From positions 48,994,252 through 49,058,251 of the forward strand of contig OX328096.1 in the NCBI GenBank assembly GCA_946811185.2: 64,000 nucleotides of DNA, written 5' to 3'. The notes under the pieces are model-generated. The model was not told the DNA's origin, made no database searches, and saw only the letters and a program-made list of their open reading frames with translations. Shown here piece after piece: positions 31,843-42,489 of the stretch (position 1 is its first letter; every line of letters starts with the position of its first letter). This DNA comes from Hippopus hippopus (taxonomy: Eukaryota; Mollusca; Bivalvia; Cardiida; Cardiidae). Both the position numbers and the translations under genes were made by a program.

Positions 31843-32066
31843 AGCTCTTTTCCAAACAAAAAAGTTTTACACTAGTCAAAATTGAAAGGATGTGCAGACA
31901 AAATGAATATGAATAGAGTATTGAAATTTGTTATAGAAAGGGTAAGAAACATTGCGGTAACAAGAAAAAATGCTGGTTACCAGCAATCTATCCTTTTCCC
32001 TTAATGTTTTCAAGAGCCTTCTTCCACAATGTGGTTAAGATTTTGGACTGTGTGGTAATGGGTTAT
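31843..32066 (-). repeat. Family A foldback element
   Basis: AAAATTGAAAGGATGTGCAG and core AAAATGCTGGTTACCAGCAA are present; it ends GTGTGGTAATGGGTTA. Confidence 0.78.
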
Positions 32067-32310
32067 ACCTTAACCACACTATCCAAAATTTTAACGACCT
32101 TTTTTACCACATTATCCAAAATTTTGATGACCTTCAGGAGAATGGCTTTTGAAAAACATTGTGAGAAAAGGAGAAAATGCCTGTAACTAGTATTTTTTCC
32201 TGTCCCCATAATGTTTTCTAACGTTTCAATGGCAAGTTTCAGTCCATTTGAACAGCACTGAATTCATCCTCTGCACAAAAAGGTTATTGAAAGACTTGTC
32301 CATTATGGGG
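32066..32310 (+). repeat. Family A element with a duplicated left arm
   Basis: ACCACACTATCCAAAATTTT at 32075 recurs at 32105 as ACCACATTATCCAAAATTTT, a local tandem duplication of about 31 bp. The hairpin follows. Confidence 0.7.
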
Positions 32311-32544
32311 GGAAAAAAACCAACAGCAAGACTTGCTTTAGCATTTTTTTTATTCATGCAAATTGAAAGAAGATTTGATTAGGGAAATTTAAAAAAAAAA
32401 TTGCTAAAAAGCTGAATGCATGTATGTACTTTTCTATTCTGTGATGGCCGTTGAATTACTCACTAATGGCAGAAAACAAAATGAAAAAAGTCGTATAGAT
32501 CTAGATGTCTCGTATTTTCTTTCTTTTTTTTAATGAGTACATTT

Positions 32545-32772
32545 TCAACCCTTTACAAAATGGCAAAATTTTTGACAAGTCAAAATGACCGCATTTGCAG
32601 ACGACAAAAATAAGTTACTCAAAAACTGAAATTTGTCTTTGAAAGGGTAGAAAACCTTGTGGGAAAAGGAGAAAATGCTGGTTACCAGCATTTTCTCCTT
32701 TTCCCACAATGTTTTCAAATGCATTTTTTCCTTAGGGTCCTTCAAACTTGGTACTGTGTGGTTAAGGGTTAA
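32545..32772 (-). repeat. Family A foldback element, well preserved
   Basis: The hairpin has at most one mismatch, and the end is GTGTGGTTAAGGGTTAA. Confidence 0.88.
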
Positions 32773-32898
32773 AACACTCTTTGTTGTAACACAGCACAAT
32801 GGTTCAATTGATTCTGGCACTGTTTGACAGTGTTAAAGCTGTGGGTTCCATACCCTCTGACATTATTTATCTTTTTTTTTCTCAAAACTAAGCAGTTT

Positions 32899-33122
32899 TT
32901 AACCCTTTATCATATGATAAAACTTTAGACTGATCAAAATAAAAAGCACTGGTAGACAACAAATTAAATGTAACTCAAAATGTGAAATTCATCTTTCACT
33001 GTTGGAAAATCAGAAAATGATAGTGACCAGCAGTTTTTCCTTTTCCCATAATGTCATCAATGTTTTCAAAAGCCTTCTTCCTACAGGTTGTTAAAAGCAG
33101 GGATTGTATGATAAAGGGTTAA
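32899..33122 (-). repeat. Family A foldback element, diverged
   Basis: TTAACCCTTTATCATATGAT and GTATGATAAAGGGTTAA bound it. The hairpin arms are eroded. Confidence 0.78.
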
Positions 33123-33264
33123 AAAACGGTTTAATATTTTTAACAATCTACTTACAAGTACTTAGCTTCTTCTTGAACGATATGGGTTCTATTTTTTATT
33201 CATCTTATTGAATAGTTTTATCAAAATCTTCTGGGTCAAATGCACTGGGAGTGACTCCTGCACA

Positions 33265-33440
33265 TTTGTTGATAACATTGTGAAAAAAGGAGAAAATGCT
33301 GGTAACCAGCCTTTTCTCATTTTCCCACAATGTTTTATACTCTATCACAGACAAAAACAATTTAAACCACATTTGATATGTTGTCTGCAAATGTTTTCAA
33401 TTTGGAAAAGTCTAAATTTTTTTTATTTGGTAAAGAGTTG
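33265..33440 (+). repeat. Family A element, left end missing
   Basis: The hairpin starts at ATAACATTGTGAAAAAAGG; the right arm is intact to ATTTGGTAAAGAGTT. Confidence 0.78.
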
Positions 33441-33959
33441 TGAAGAAATATAGCTTTCTTACCTGAAATTTTTTGTTATATCATGTCATGTTGAAGAATT
33501 CCGGTCGTCTGTCGTCACTGTTATCACTAGGATACAAGTGTCTTTTTTTTAAAGAGTGTATCCTAAAATAAAATCTTTTTCCTCTACAAGGTCTATCTAT
33601 ATTTCATTCAGAATACTCTGGTTGCTAACCATACCAAAGCATATGCTGTTTTATAATAGCCTGTTTCACTGTTCAGTATTTAACGCAGTTGCATACATAC
33701 AACACTTTGAATGAATAATTTGTGTATGAATCGTAAAATAAGAAGGGATAAACCCTGAACCAGGAAGTTTTAATTGCACTGTCCTATATACCACATTAAA
33801 AAAAGTTGTTGACTCATATACAACCTTTGGAGTGATTCAAGTTCTTTGCTTATAAATGCCTTTTATAGAAATCATTTTCAAAATCCTCTTCATATAATAC
33901 CACAAAGATAGGTCCAAGTCAATAGGTAAAACAGGGCTTGAAAAGAACTAAATTCTGTT
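33441..33959. other. Unassigned intergenic DNA
   Basis: No exon or named repeat was seen. Confidence 0.3.
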
Positions 33960-34180
33960 TTAATTCTTTAAAACACAGTTATTCTTAACGACTCTGAGAC
34001 AGAAAGCTTTTGAAAACATTATGGAAAAGAAGAAAATGCTGGTAACCAGCATTTTCTCCTTTTCCCATATTTTCTACCCTTCTCTAAACCAAATTTCGAT
34101 TTTTGAGTCACATTTGATTTGTCTTCTGCAAATGCTTTCAAATTGGACAGTCAAAAGTTTTGTCGTTTGGTATGGGTTAA
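33960..34180 (+). repeat. Family A foldback element
   Basis: The hairpin core is intact, with a short deletion in the second arm (TTTTCCCATATTTTC). It ends GTTTGGTATGGGTTAA. Confidence 0.85.
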
Positions 34181-34315
34181 ATGTTTCAGCCAGTCTTTCT
34201 AGCTGATTGAGTGTATGAGACAACACAATATACCTACAAGTGGTTTGGATTGAAACATTGAATTTTGCAACCCATCATGTGCTTTTCACCCCTTCGCGGT
34301 GGAGGCATCAATTGC

Positions 34316-34531
34316 TTAATACTTCACCACGCGACAAGAATGTACACTTGTCCAAATTAAGTGTTAGCAGACTTGCTCAAATGACAACATTTGTCTTTGT
34401 AAGGGACAGAAAACATTGTATGAAAAGGAAAAAATGCTGGTTACCAACATTTTCTCCTTTTTTTTTCCAATGTTTTCAAAAGGTTTCTTTCTCAGGGTCC
34501 TGAAATTGGGAATTGTATGGTCAAGGATTAA
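34316..34531 (-). repeat. Family A foldback element
   Basis: TTAATACTTCACCACGCGAC starts it, with core AAAATGCTGGTTACCAACAT. Confidence 0.8.
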
Positions 34532-34589
34532 TCATTAAAGTACATTTGTTACTAAATGCTTATGGTACATCTTTATGCACTTCAATCTT

Positions 34590-34778
34590 TAACCCTCAGG
34601 CTGCTAAGCCCGACTCACTTCACCTTATGCGGACAGTGTAGATCAAGGTCAGACTGCACAGACAAGACTGTCCGATACGGAAATAGTTTTCCCCAAAAAT
34701 AACTTTGAATAGGAACATTTGGGTTTTTACTATCGACTTGAAAGTTTGATGTTATTTATTTAGTATGATAAGGGTTAA
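34590..34778. repeat. Family B element
   Basis: TTAACCCTCAGGCTGCTAAG and GATAAGGGTTAA bound it. The core hairpin is half lost (GTGTAGATCAAGGTCAGACT ... GACTGTCCGATA). Confidence 0.75.
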
Positions 34779-34784
34779 GATACT

Positions 34785-34900
34785 CACACAATGAGAACTC
34801 CCATCATTTGAGCCGCAATGCATTTATCGTCTGCAAGTGATTGAACAAATATGGTCCGGTCTAAAACGCTGTCTTCCGGTAATGGATACTTAGACAAAAA
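34785..34900 (+). repeat. Right arm of a family A element
   Basis: CCCATCATTTGAGCCGCAAT and TTATCGTCTGCAAGTG are right-arm phrases. The left part is absent. Confidence 0.6.
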
Positions 34901-34963
34901 TAAGAGTTTTAATGTTGAAGAAAATGAAAAATTACCCACTCCCCACACTCACAAATAAAAAAT

Positions 34964-34995
34964 ACTGAGGGGGCGGAGGCGGAGGCGGAGGAGGG
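34964..34995 (+). other. G-rich (GGCGGA)n tract
   Basis: GGGGGCGGAGGCGGAGGCGG then AGGAGGG could form a G-quadruplex. Confidence 0.5.
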
Positions 34996-35056
34996 CTATC
35001 CCTTTACACGTGCACTTGGATGGTTTGAGCTTGGATCGTCTAAATATACTTCTATA

Positions 35057-36561
35057 CTACTCAAAGTTTGCTACGCACCTAGATTTCCTAGCACCATAGC
35101 AGAGTCTGTATTCTATATTTTTGTGATGTTAATATTGGAAATCATTCAGTGGTGTGTCGAGAAGGTCTCCAGTACACACATTACTTTGTATGATAGACAA
35201 AGTCTTCGTGCAAGTCTTACAAATGCAAATACCCTCAATTTTCATAGTGTTTTGAGACACTGCATACATGTACCAAACTTGTGTACACTCTTTATTCTTC
35301 ACTTTCTTTTGAAAGGCTGAACGTATTTGATGTTAACATGGCAAATGCGAGTGTCAGAAGACAATTTTTCAGATTCAGTGGCGGGCAGTTGGAATGTTGG
35401 AACAAGGGCCTCTTGATCGTGAGGTTGGTGCACTTGGTGTGCACCCTACTGTTATCACCAGAGCCTGGGCGAGGTACAAGCAGTATGGTACACTACACCT
35501 ATCAGGCAACTTGGTGGTGGCAGAAGAAGGCCTACATGTGCAGCTGATGATCGATGTTTGGTCATCCAGGCTCGGAGAAACCGCTTTGCGACTGCAAGCC
35601 AACTGCGTTCTGACCTCCAAAATGCTTCTGGGGTCGCACGAAAGGGGCCTCTGATCGAGAAGACCATGCATTCGTACCCTCCTATCTCCAAACCACTGTC
35701 AGCATCGGTTTGATTGGACGATGGACCATGTTGGTTGGAGGAAAATGGACTTGGACTACGCGTGTTGGAGTGTGGAGAAGGCCAGGGGAGAGGTCTCATG
35801 CAGCAAACATTGCTGAGCATGATCTTTATGGGGGCAGCTCTATCATGGTATGGGGCGGGATAAGCAGGGATGGACGAACTGACCTGGTTGTGCTCGATCG
35901 AGGCACATTGACTGCCCAGCGGTATCGAGATGAAATTCTCGACACAGAGGTAAGGTTATAAATTATGCTGGTGCTGTAAGCGATGGACTCATTTTAATGG
36001 ACGATAATGCTCGTCCTTACACGGCCCATGTTGTCCAAGAGTACTTTCAAAGGGAAGGTATCCAACGTATGGATTGGCCATCCCGATTCCCCAACTTAAA
36101 TCCAATTGAACACATGTGGAATGAGTTACAGATACGCATTTAGGCCCGTCAGGTCCAGCCACAAAGCATTCAGCAACTTGGTGCATTCCTTGTCAAGGAA
36201 TGGAATTTCATTCCACAACCGGTTATCTAAAACCTAATTGGGGCCACGCAAAGACGATGCCAAGCTGTCATTGATAGTAATGGATCACATACTCGTTATT
36301 AGGCCCATACGAAATTAATGGGTTGTTTTTTTTTTTTGCAAATCCCGTTTTTCACTCGTTTTGGGAAAACAATTCTTTTTATGACCATTCAGTTAAAAAT
36401 GATAATAAAATCAAAAGAGCGCATAACAAGTGTAAAATCTTTATATAAAATAACAAATAAAGCACAAGGTACATGTTCAACAAGAAAAAATACTAAAAAT
36501 TTAACTACAACCTAAGATATGTACAACAATATTCTTAGTACTTAGCAAACTTTGGGCAGTC
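35057..36561 (+). mobile_element. Second Tc1-family DNA transposon, inactive
   Basis: The ends CTACTCAAAGTTTGCTACG (left) and the complement of TTAGCAAACTTTGGGCAG (right) form diverged inverted repeats next to TA. The length is about 1.5 kb. It encloses a badly broken transposase. Confidence 0.78.
35371..36301 (+). pseudogene. Tc1-family transposase, multiply frameshifted
   Basis: Fragments in order, in different frames: a helix-turn-helix region (DREVGALGVHPTVITRAW), then NRFATASQLRSDLQNASG, VWRRPGERSHA, GGSSIMVWGGISRDGRTD, LTAQRYRDEIL, ILMDDNARPY, NLNPIEHMWNELQ, and a C-terminus ending HTRY near 36301. The segment with the first catalytic aspartate (DES-type motif) appears deleted near 35740. 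There are several frameshifts and stops. The sequence is only distantly related to the Tc1 at 16973-18482. Confidence 0.82.
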
Positions 36562-36587
36562 TATATTTGATCCGCGGTTAATACTGT

Positions 36588-36811
36588 TTAAACTACCACT
36601 CGACAAAATCAAAGTTTAAACTCATCCAAATTTAAGGCATTTGTAGACGACAAATTAAATGGGATTCAGTAGATGAAATTTGTCTCTGTTCGAGTAGAAA
36701 ACAGTGGGAAAAGGAGAAAATGCTATTTACCAGCATTTCTCCTTTTCCAACAATGTTTTCAAAAATCTTCCTCCCTAGGGTCGTCAAAATCGTATGTAGT
36801 AAATGGTTCCT
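36588..36811 (-). repeat. Family A foldback element
   Basis: AAATTTAAGGCATTTGTAG begins the arm; the hairpin is slightly shortened (GAAAATGCTATTTACCAGCA). Confidence 0.8.
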
Positions 36812-36884
36812 TTCACGCTTACTGTATACACTAGACCTCTTTCGACGGCTGAAATTACAATCCACTGAAGTTCAGAAAAAAAAT

Positions 36885-36975
36885 GGTAGGCTTGTCTAAA
36901 TGCGGACGATACATATCGAAGATCAGATTGCACGTTGTGTGCAGTCTGACCTTTATTTATGCCGTCCACAAAAGT
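36885..36975. repeat. Family B fragment
   Basis: ATCGAAGATCAGATTGCACG and GTGCAGTCTGACCTTTATTT flank the centre GTTGTGT. Confidence 0.6.
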
Positions 36976-37674
36976 GTTTTTTCTTGCCTGTGGCTCCAAA
37001 AGGGTTTTCAAGTACTGTCATGTCGATCAGTGCATTATTACTCCTGCATCCTAGTGTATCTTTTATCATTAGTCAGCGCAACACTGTTTCAAAACGATTA
37101 ACCACTTTTAGAGCGGACAGTTTTGAAAAAATCATTATAAAGTATGAAAAACCAAATTGAATTAAGGTTTTTTGAACACCACTATAAGTGAAGCCTTGTG
37201 TCAAAAGGACAGATTGCTCAATACAGGATATTAAATGTGGACTGCTGTACGACAAAAAATTTCCCTCGTAAACTGCAGTAACACGCAGTGAGTTCAATTT
37301 AGTATGTTTTATGACGAAAGATCCGCAACTCCCAATCCAGTTACTCACATCCAACACCGCCTAAAGCTCACCTTAGCACGAAGTGTTCAGGCATAGATTT
37401 ATTATGGTCACTCGCTGATTGGCGTTTGAATGACTTCTCAGAACCTACTGGGTCATACCTATTCAAATTTCACAGTTTTGTTTACTGGGACATGGGAAAG
37501 AAATATTGTTTAAATTTTGCAGGTCACATTGCCAAAGTAGACACGGTCTCTGTATTTAGCAAAAACTAAACAGAAATGTCTCCTTGTAAAGAAGAAGTCA
37601 GATCGATTCTTGGCAACGGTAACAAACACCGGGAGTATGCCTACTTCTATGATTGTTCAAATAAACACCATACA
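36976..37674. other. Unassigned intergenic DNA
   Basis: GCTCACCTTAGCACGAAGTG near 37370 resembles a Helitron-like terminal hairpin arm. Open frames on both strands look like chance. Confidence 0.3.
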
Positions 37675-37955
37675 TATGAGTCATGCTCTGGCAAGAGGGG
37701 GGCTTAGCGCATCTGCGAAAAAGTATCAACCCAGGTTATCCTGTGCAGTCCGCGCAGGCTGACATGAGCTAAAACTTTTCGCTGTTGGTAAATTTTGCTG
37801 TATGTCAAAAGACCAGTCTATCTCCAGATGCAGTTGGTTGTTTGACAAAATGGTTTTTATGGATCCATTATTATATAATTACTTGCTTGGTATGATGGAT
37901 TACGGTAATTTACGGAGATGCACTTAGCCCCCTTTTGCAGGAGCATGCCTCATAT
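37675..37955 (+). repeat. Family C element, full length
   Basis: GAGTCATGCTCTGGCAAGAG and AGGAGCATGCCTCATA are inverted ends. The centre has CAGGTTATCCTGTGCAGTCC and CAGGCTGACATGAGC. Confidence 0.75.
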
Positions 37956-38350
37956 GTATTTTAGGTTTTAGGAAAGGTAAAAAAAACATTTACCGGTAAA
38001 GAAGATTTATTTCAGATTTGACAATGTGCGCCTAGAGGCTAAACTCATTGAATTACAAAACCATTACATAAATTTTACATGTACAGCAGGTTTATTTGAT
38101 ACACAAATTGAGACAGTTGCTTTTTAAGAATTATTTTAACAAATGCACTGTGTCTTCACTGTCACAATAATTACCAACAAACTATACCTTTGTTGTTGAT
38201 GTTTTATCAAACAACATATTTTGAATTATGATTTTTTTGTGCCTCTGAAGCGCACAAGTTTTGAGAACATCGTTGAAAATACTTTATCAATACTGTTCAA
38301 AATATGATGGATAAGAGACATTTCCCATTCAAACAATATTTTCCAAATTA
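37956..38350. other. Unassigned intergenic DNA
   Basis: No feature recognised. Confidence 0.3.
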
Positions 38351-38916
38351 TACGAGGGATGTTCAAAAGTAACGTAGCCTTTTGTTACTAAAAGCTCACT
38401 AGTCAAGAGAGAGTCATAGATCATTTTGCTTTGGAATTCGTATGTAATCGGAGAACGTGATTTTTGTCGTGACCAATTTTATTGATACTGAAGGAACTGA
38501 AGATCATGCAGTTATCAAATTCTGCCAAAATACTGTCGGAAAACTCCAACAGAAGCACATAAGATGGTAAAAGAGACCCAATGGAAGGCGAACAATGGAT
38601 CTACCGGCACAAGCAATGCATTGAACATAGCGGCAAATACTTTGACAAGAAATGAACTCCTCTCAAACACGACGTTCATCACCAAAAGATAACGACGTCG
38701 TTGACGTTGTGTAAACTCAGTTAACGTGCCCCTGGTTCATGGTAATAACTCTCTTTGAGAGCCTTTAACTTGGCACAGTTATCAAAACTAAACCAAACTC
38801 GGTGATAACATTGCAAAATGATACGAAAACACACTAATGTAACTTCTATGCCCATGCTTTATAGCTGTGTAAAGTTTTTTTAAGAAAATCTACGTTATTT
38901 CTGAAAACCCTTCGTA
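38351..38916 (+). mobile_element. Internally deleted mariner-family element
   Basis: The left end TACGAGGGATGTTCAAAAGT and the complement of the right end (TACGAAGGGTTTTCAGAAAT) match, as do the following TAACGTAG blocks; TA lies at both ends. At 38505-38580 there is a transposase N-terminal remnant: AVIKFCQ, then in another frame RKTPTEAHKMVKET. At 566 bp it is less than half the length of an autonomous mariner. Confidence 0.75.
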
Positions 38917-38937
38917 TAAGCATACAAATAAAGAGGT

Positions 38938-39157
38938 TGGTTTACCCTTTACCTTATAATCTCAAGTTTTAACGAAAAAGGCTTTTGAAGACATGGTAGG
39001 GAAAGAAAGAAAAATGCTGGTAACCAGCATTTTCTCCTTTTTCCACAATGTTTTCTACCATTTCAAAGATAGAAACCGTCAATTGAACAAGTTTTAATTT
39101 TCGTCTGCAAATGCTGTCAATTTGGACAAATCTAAAATATAGTTTGATAAAGATTTA
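38938..39157 (+). repeat. Family A foldback element
   Basis: The hairpin is intact (AAAATGCTGGTAACCAGCAT). The right end is shortened (TAGTTTGATAAAGATTTAA). Confidence 0.85.
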
Positions 39158-39383
39158 ACCCTTTACCAAACAATCCCTCGTTTTAACGACCCCGAGGAAG
39201 AAGCCTTCTGAAAACATTAATGGAAAAGGAGAAAATGCTGGTAACCAGCATTTTCTCCTTTTCCCACAATGTTTTCTTCTCTTCCAAAGTCAAGTTTCAA
39301 TTTTTGAGTCACGTTTATTTTGTTGTCTGCAAATGCTTTCAATTTGAACTTGTCTAAAATTTTGTCGTTTGGTAAAGAGTTAA
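39154..39383 (+). repeat. Family A foldback element, well preserved
   Basis: It shares its left TTAA with the preceding copy, so the two lie head to tail. TTAACCCTTTACCAAACAAT and GTTTGGTAAAGAGTTAA bound it. Confidence 0.9.
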
Positions 39384-39580
39384 GCCTTGTCAATATTGGA
39401 AGCAGTTGTAGATGACAAATTACATGTAACTCACTTGATGGAGTTTCTCTTTGAAAAAGTAGAAAAACTGTGAAAAAAAGAATAAAATGCAGGTTACCAT
39501 CTTCTCCTTTTTCTACAATGGTTTTAGATTTATTCTTCGTCAGGGCTTTTATAATATGGCATCGTTTGACATAGGGTTAA
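39384..39580 (-). repeat. Family A element, left terminus missing
   Basis: It follows directly from the previous copy. AAGCAGTTGTAGATGACAAA and the end ATAGGGTTAA are present; the hairpin is eroded. Confidence 0.7.
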
Positions 39581-39708
39581 AAGGAGAAGAAAAAGAGTGA
39601 AAAATGTGAAATTTGTTGCAAAGCTTTCTTACCAGTGTCTCAGTATATCCCCATAGGACTGACAATAATTGCTGGTTTTGATGTACTAGTCATAGTACTG
39701 ATACGCGA

Positions 39709-39889
39709 GTAATTTACCACACAATCCCGAGTTCTAACGACCCTGAGAAAGCTTTTGAAAACATTGTGGGAAAAGGAGAAATTGCAGCTAAATTAAATAA
39801 AGTTTTATCATTTGAGTCACCTTTGATTTGGCGCCTGCAAAAGCTTTCAGTCTGAACAAGATTAAATATATGTCGTTTGATAGAGTTAA
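39709..39889 (+). repeat. Family A element, second hairpin arm deleted
   Basis: The first arm runs to GGGAAAAGGAGAAATTG and then joins right-arm sequence. It ends GTTTGATAGAGTTAA. Confidence 0.78.
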
Positions 39890-40095
39890 TCCTTAGGCTT
39901 CTAAGCGAGACTCACTGACTTTTTGCGGACAGTGTAGATCAAGATCAGACTGCACAGAATGTGCAGTCTGATCTTGGATCTACACTGTCCGATAAGGGGA
40001 TATTTTCTCCAAAAAATAAATTTAAAATATCATCATTCGGTTTTTTTTTTTCTATCGGCTTGAAAGTCTCGTTTAATTTATTTAGCAGTATAACG
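39886..40095. repeat. Family B palindromic element
   Basis: It shares TTAA with the preceding family A copy. The core 39926-39991 is a near-perfect hairpin: CGGACAGTGTAGATCAAGAT facing ATCTTGGATCTACACTGTCC around CAGAATGTG. Confidence 0.85.
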
Positions 40096-40132
40096 GTTTT
40101 CACTATAATCTCTGGTTGGAATCTAAAACATT

Positions 40133-40343
40133 TTAACCCTTTACCAAACAACTCTCTGAATTAAGACTATGAGGAAGACAGCTTTTGAAAATATTGAGGA
40201 AAAAAGAGAAGATGCTAGTAACCAGCATTTTCACCTTTTCCTTAATATTTTTCAACCGTTGAGCCACATTTATATTGTCGTCTGCAAATGATTTCACTTT
40301 TTACGCGTCCTAAGTTTTTTTTTTTCATCTGGTTAAGAGTTAA
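40133..40343 (+). repeat. Family A foldback element
   Basis: TTAACCCTTTACCAAACAAC and ATCTGGTTAAGAGTTAA bound it; the core is GATGCTAGTAACCAGCAT. Confidence 0.82.
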
Positions 40344-40780
40344 CCCTCCTTGGTTCTGCTTACAAACCTTGAATTCAAGTTTTCACTCAAACTCAAGGGC
40401 ATACGTATGCCATAGTTTTTTCGTACAAACATTTTTTTTTTCACTCAGATGATATAATATACTGAAAAAAAAAGTTAAGGAAATTGTGTTTAAGAGGCTA
40501 TGACAAAAGATCTAAAACACTTCAAGAATTTTAAATTTCACAGTATACAAAAGTGTATATTTTTCTTCGAGAGGATGCTTTATCTGAGTTTATAGCTCCT
40601 ATAGCGGATTAAATAATCACTGTCAAAGTTGACTGGTCCTCCCGCTATTTTTCGCAAAATTACAATATTGATTGGTTGGAGTAAAGAGTATCACTGTAGA
40701 GTCTCAACCCTCCTTTAAACCCCCCCCCTCCTCATAAAAAGCCTTTAATTGGCCCTTAGGGTATTTACCTATCTCAGATA
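40344..40780. other. Unassigned intergenic DNA
   Basis: No feature recognised. Confidence 0.3.
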
Positions 40781-40829
40781 ATTGAGCAATACCTTCCCAA
40801 CTGAGCCGACAGTTTTTAAAACCAGTTCA

Positions 40830-41119
40830 ATATCTCCATTGCTATCATCCAGAATTGTCCAAGATTCTTTCGTCAGAAAAATGTTGTGCTCAGTGACTGG
40901 CCAGGCGAGCTCACCAGACATGTACGGTTTTAACATGTGTGAAACATTTTGGACTGAGGGTCCTACGCAGAATACTGGCACCCCTCCAGGCTCTTGCTGT
41001 AGTGCTACAGAATGAATGGAAGTTGGTTCCTCAGCTCCAAGATGACAGAATTATTCGTCGTATGCGATGCCAGTCCATGTTTGTCCCTGAAGGGGGACAC
41101 ACTCGTTACTGAAGGGATA
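40830..41119 (+). pseudogene. Tc1-family transposase, C-terminal remnant
   Basis: SRIVQDSFVRKMLC, SSPDM, then in other frames VLQNEWKLVPQ, RRMRCQSM and EGGHTRY follow the order of a Tc1 C-terminus. Stops and frameshifts separate them. The open frame on the opposite strand (40769-40981) is antisense to this and is not a gene. Confidence 0.72.
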
Positions 41120-42147
41120 TTTTTAACATTCTCATCTTCCATACGTGACTTTTGAGGCTATCATGAGAAGGGACTTACGTTAATTTCATGTGACATTCAA
41201 AGGAAATGAATTTCAAGCAATTCCTCTGCTTAAGCTTATTCACGACTGTGTTTTGCATAAAAAAGAGGTAATACTCTGTAGACCCTTGTTTTGCGAAAAA
41301 TGGTTTTGACCCCTCGGTTACTTGACACAGTGCCACAACAAGGCTATTAGTGCTATCAAGTTTAAAGGGAACGTTTTTTTTTTTCAAGCCATGAAATGTA
41401 TCTAATGAAATAAATAAATATTGAATAATTGTTCGTTTTGGTATTCTTTTGTTCCATGGTTTTCTGAGATTTCCTTACCTTTTTTTGCTGGGTGTATATA
41501 ATGTTTACAGAGTAAAAAGATGATTAGAAAATCATATGTTGCAGAGCAAAATACGAGGATATAGTTCTTCAAGGGGGATAACTCTTGACAAAATAACAGA
41601 AAATAGGCTTTCATTTCAAACCTAAACAAAAGGTTCTTAAAGTAACAAATATTTTTCAAATAAATGATTATTCTAAGCAATATGATGTTTGTCAATAATT
41701 AAAAAGATTAGTCTAAAGAATTAAGGCACTAGACAGATCACAGTCGCTATTAGAAATGTTTTAACATGTCAAAAAAGACGTTTTTTTTTTTTTATCAATT
41801 TTTTGCTATAAAAAAAAAAAAAACCGCGGACAGATTTTTCTTAAATTTTGCACAGAAATAGTCCGTTCTAATATCTTGTAAAAGAAAATATATCAAGCGG
41901 GACATTTATAAGAGATATGGTGCATTTTTAAGAGTTATTGACAAAATGAATTACCTTCCTTTATTATAAATGTCTATTTTTGCCTGATTTGGCATCCCGA
42001 TCATTTATAAATCTCTCATTTTTCTTCCGCGTCTGTGAATTCAAGATATTTAAAATGCAACTGACATATTACAGATAAAAATATACTATCTCACTGTCAT
42101 ACTAGCCCAACGGAATACAATTTAGAATTTACAAAAAGGAAACATGC
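41120..42147. other. Unassigned AT-rich intergenic DNA
   Basis: Poly-T and poly-A runs lie near 41780-41825. No exon was recognised. Confidence 0.3.
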
Positions 42148-42159
42148 TCAAACCAATGA

Positions 42160-42476
42160 TGACCAGCCCGCATAGTTCAGTAGGTAGAGCGTAGGACTCG
42201 TGAACGTGATGTTACGGGTCACTTGAGGGTGTGGGTTCGATTCCCACGGCTGGCCATCTAAAATTACTAATAGTCTTTTGGATGAGACGTGAAACTGAGG
42301 TCCCGTGTGACGGTGCTATACACCGAGCACGTTAAAGAACCAGGCGTAGCTAAAGATGGGTTTCGTCCTGTATCTGCACTATCCGTCGTAAGAATAATAA
42401 CAGCCTTTAGGCTGCGTCGCCCATATGGGCAACCGCTGGCGACTATAAATAAACACAAATTCAATCAATCAATCAA
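42160..42476 (+). mobile_element. Intact tRNA-derived SINE with target-site duplication
   Basis: The tRNA-like head (42161-42255) has an acceptor-like stem (CCAGCC facing GGCTGG), an A-box (TAGTTCAGTAGGTAGAGC) and a T-arm (GTGGGTTCGATTCCCAC). The anticodon arm is enlarged and unlike a working tRNA. The body contains CTTTTGGATGAGACGTGAAA and GAGCACGTTAAAGAACC, and the tail is (AATC)n. The 12 bp TCAAACCAATGA occurs at 42148-42159 and again at 42477-42488, a perfect duplication. It needs a LINE partner, which is not in the window. The truncated relative at 30743-31005 is in the opposite orientation. Confidence 0.9.
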
Positions 42477-42489
42477 TCAAACCAATGAG

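Noticed and set aside
37073..37357. Minus-strand frame of 94 codons (MLDVSNWIGSCG...)
   Set aside because: Low-complexity hydrophobic composition, no splice signals that fit, and overlapping frames on the other strand.
40769..40981. Minus-strand frame that looked like an exon (contains CVGPSVQNVSHM) with splice-like ends
   Set aside because: The plus strand encodes a decayed Tc1 transposase C-terminus over the same bases (RIVQD, SPDM, LQNEW, GGHTRY), so the frame is antisense to it.
42161..42255. Functional tRNA gene
   Set aside because: The A-box, B-box and acceptor-like stem are good, but the anticodon arm is enlarged and the sequence continues into a SINE body, tail and target duplication.
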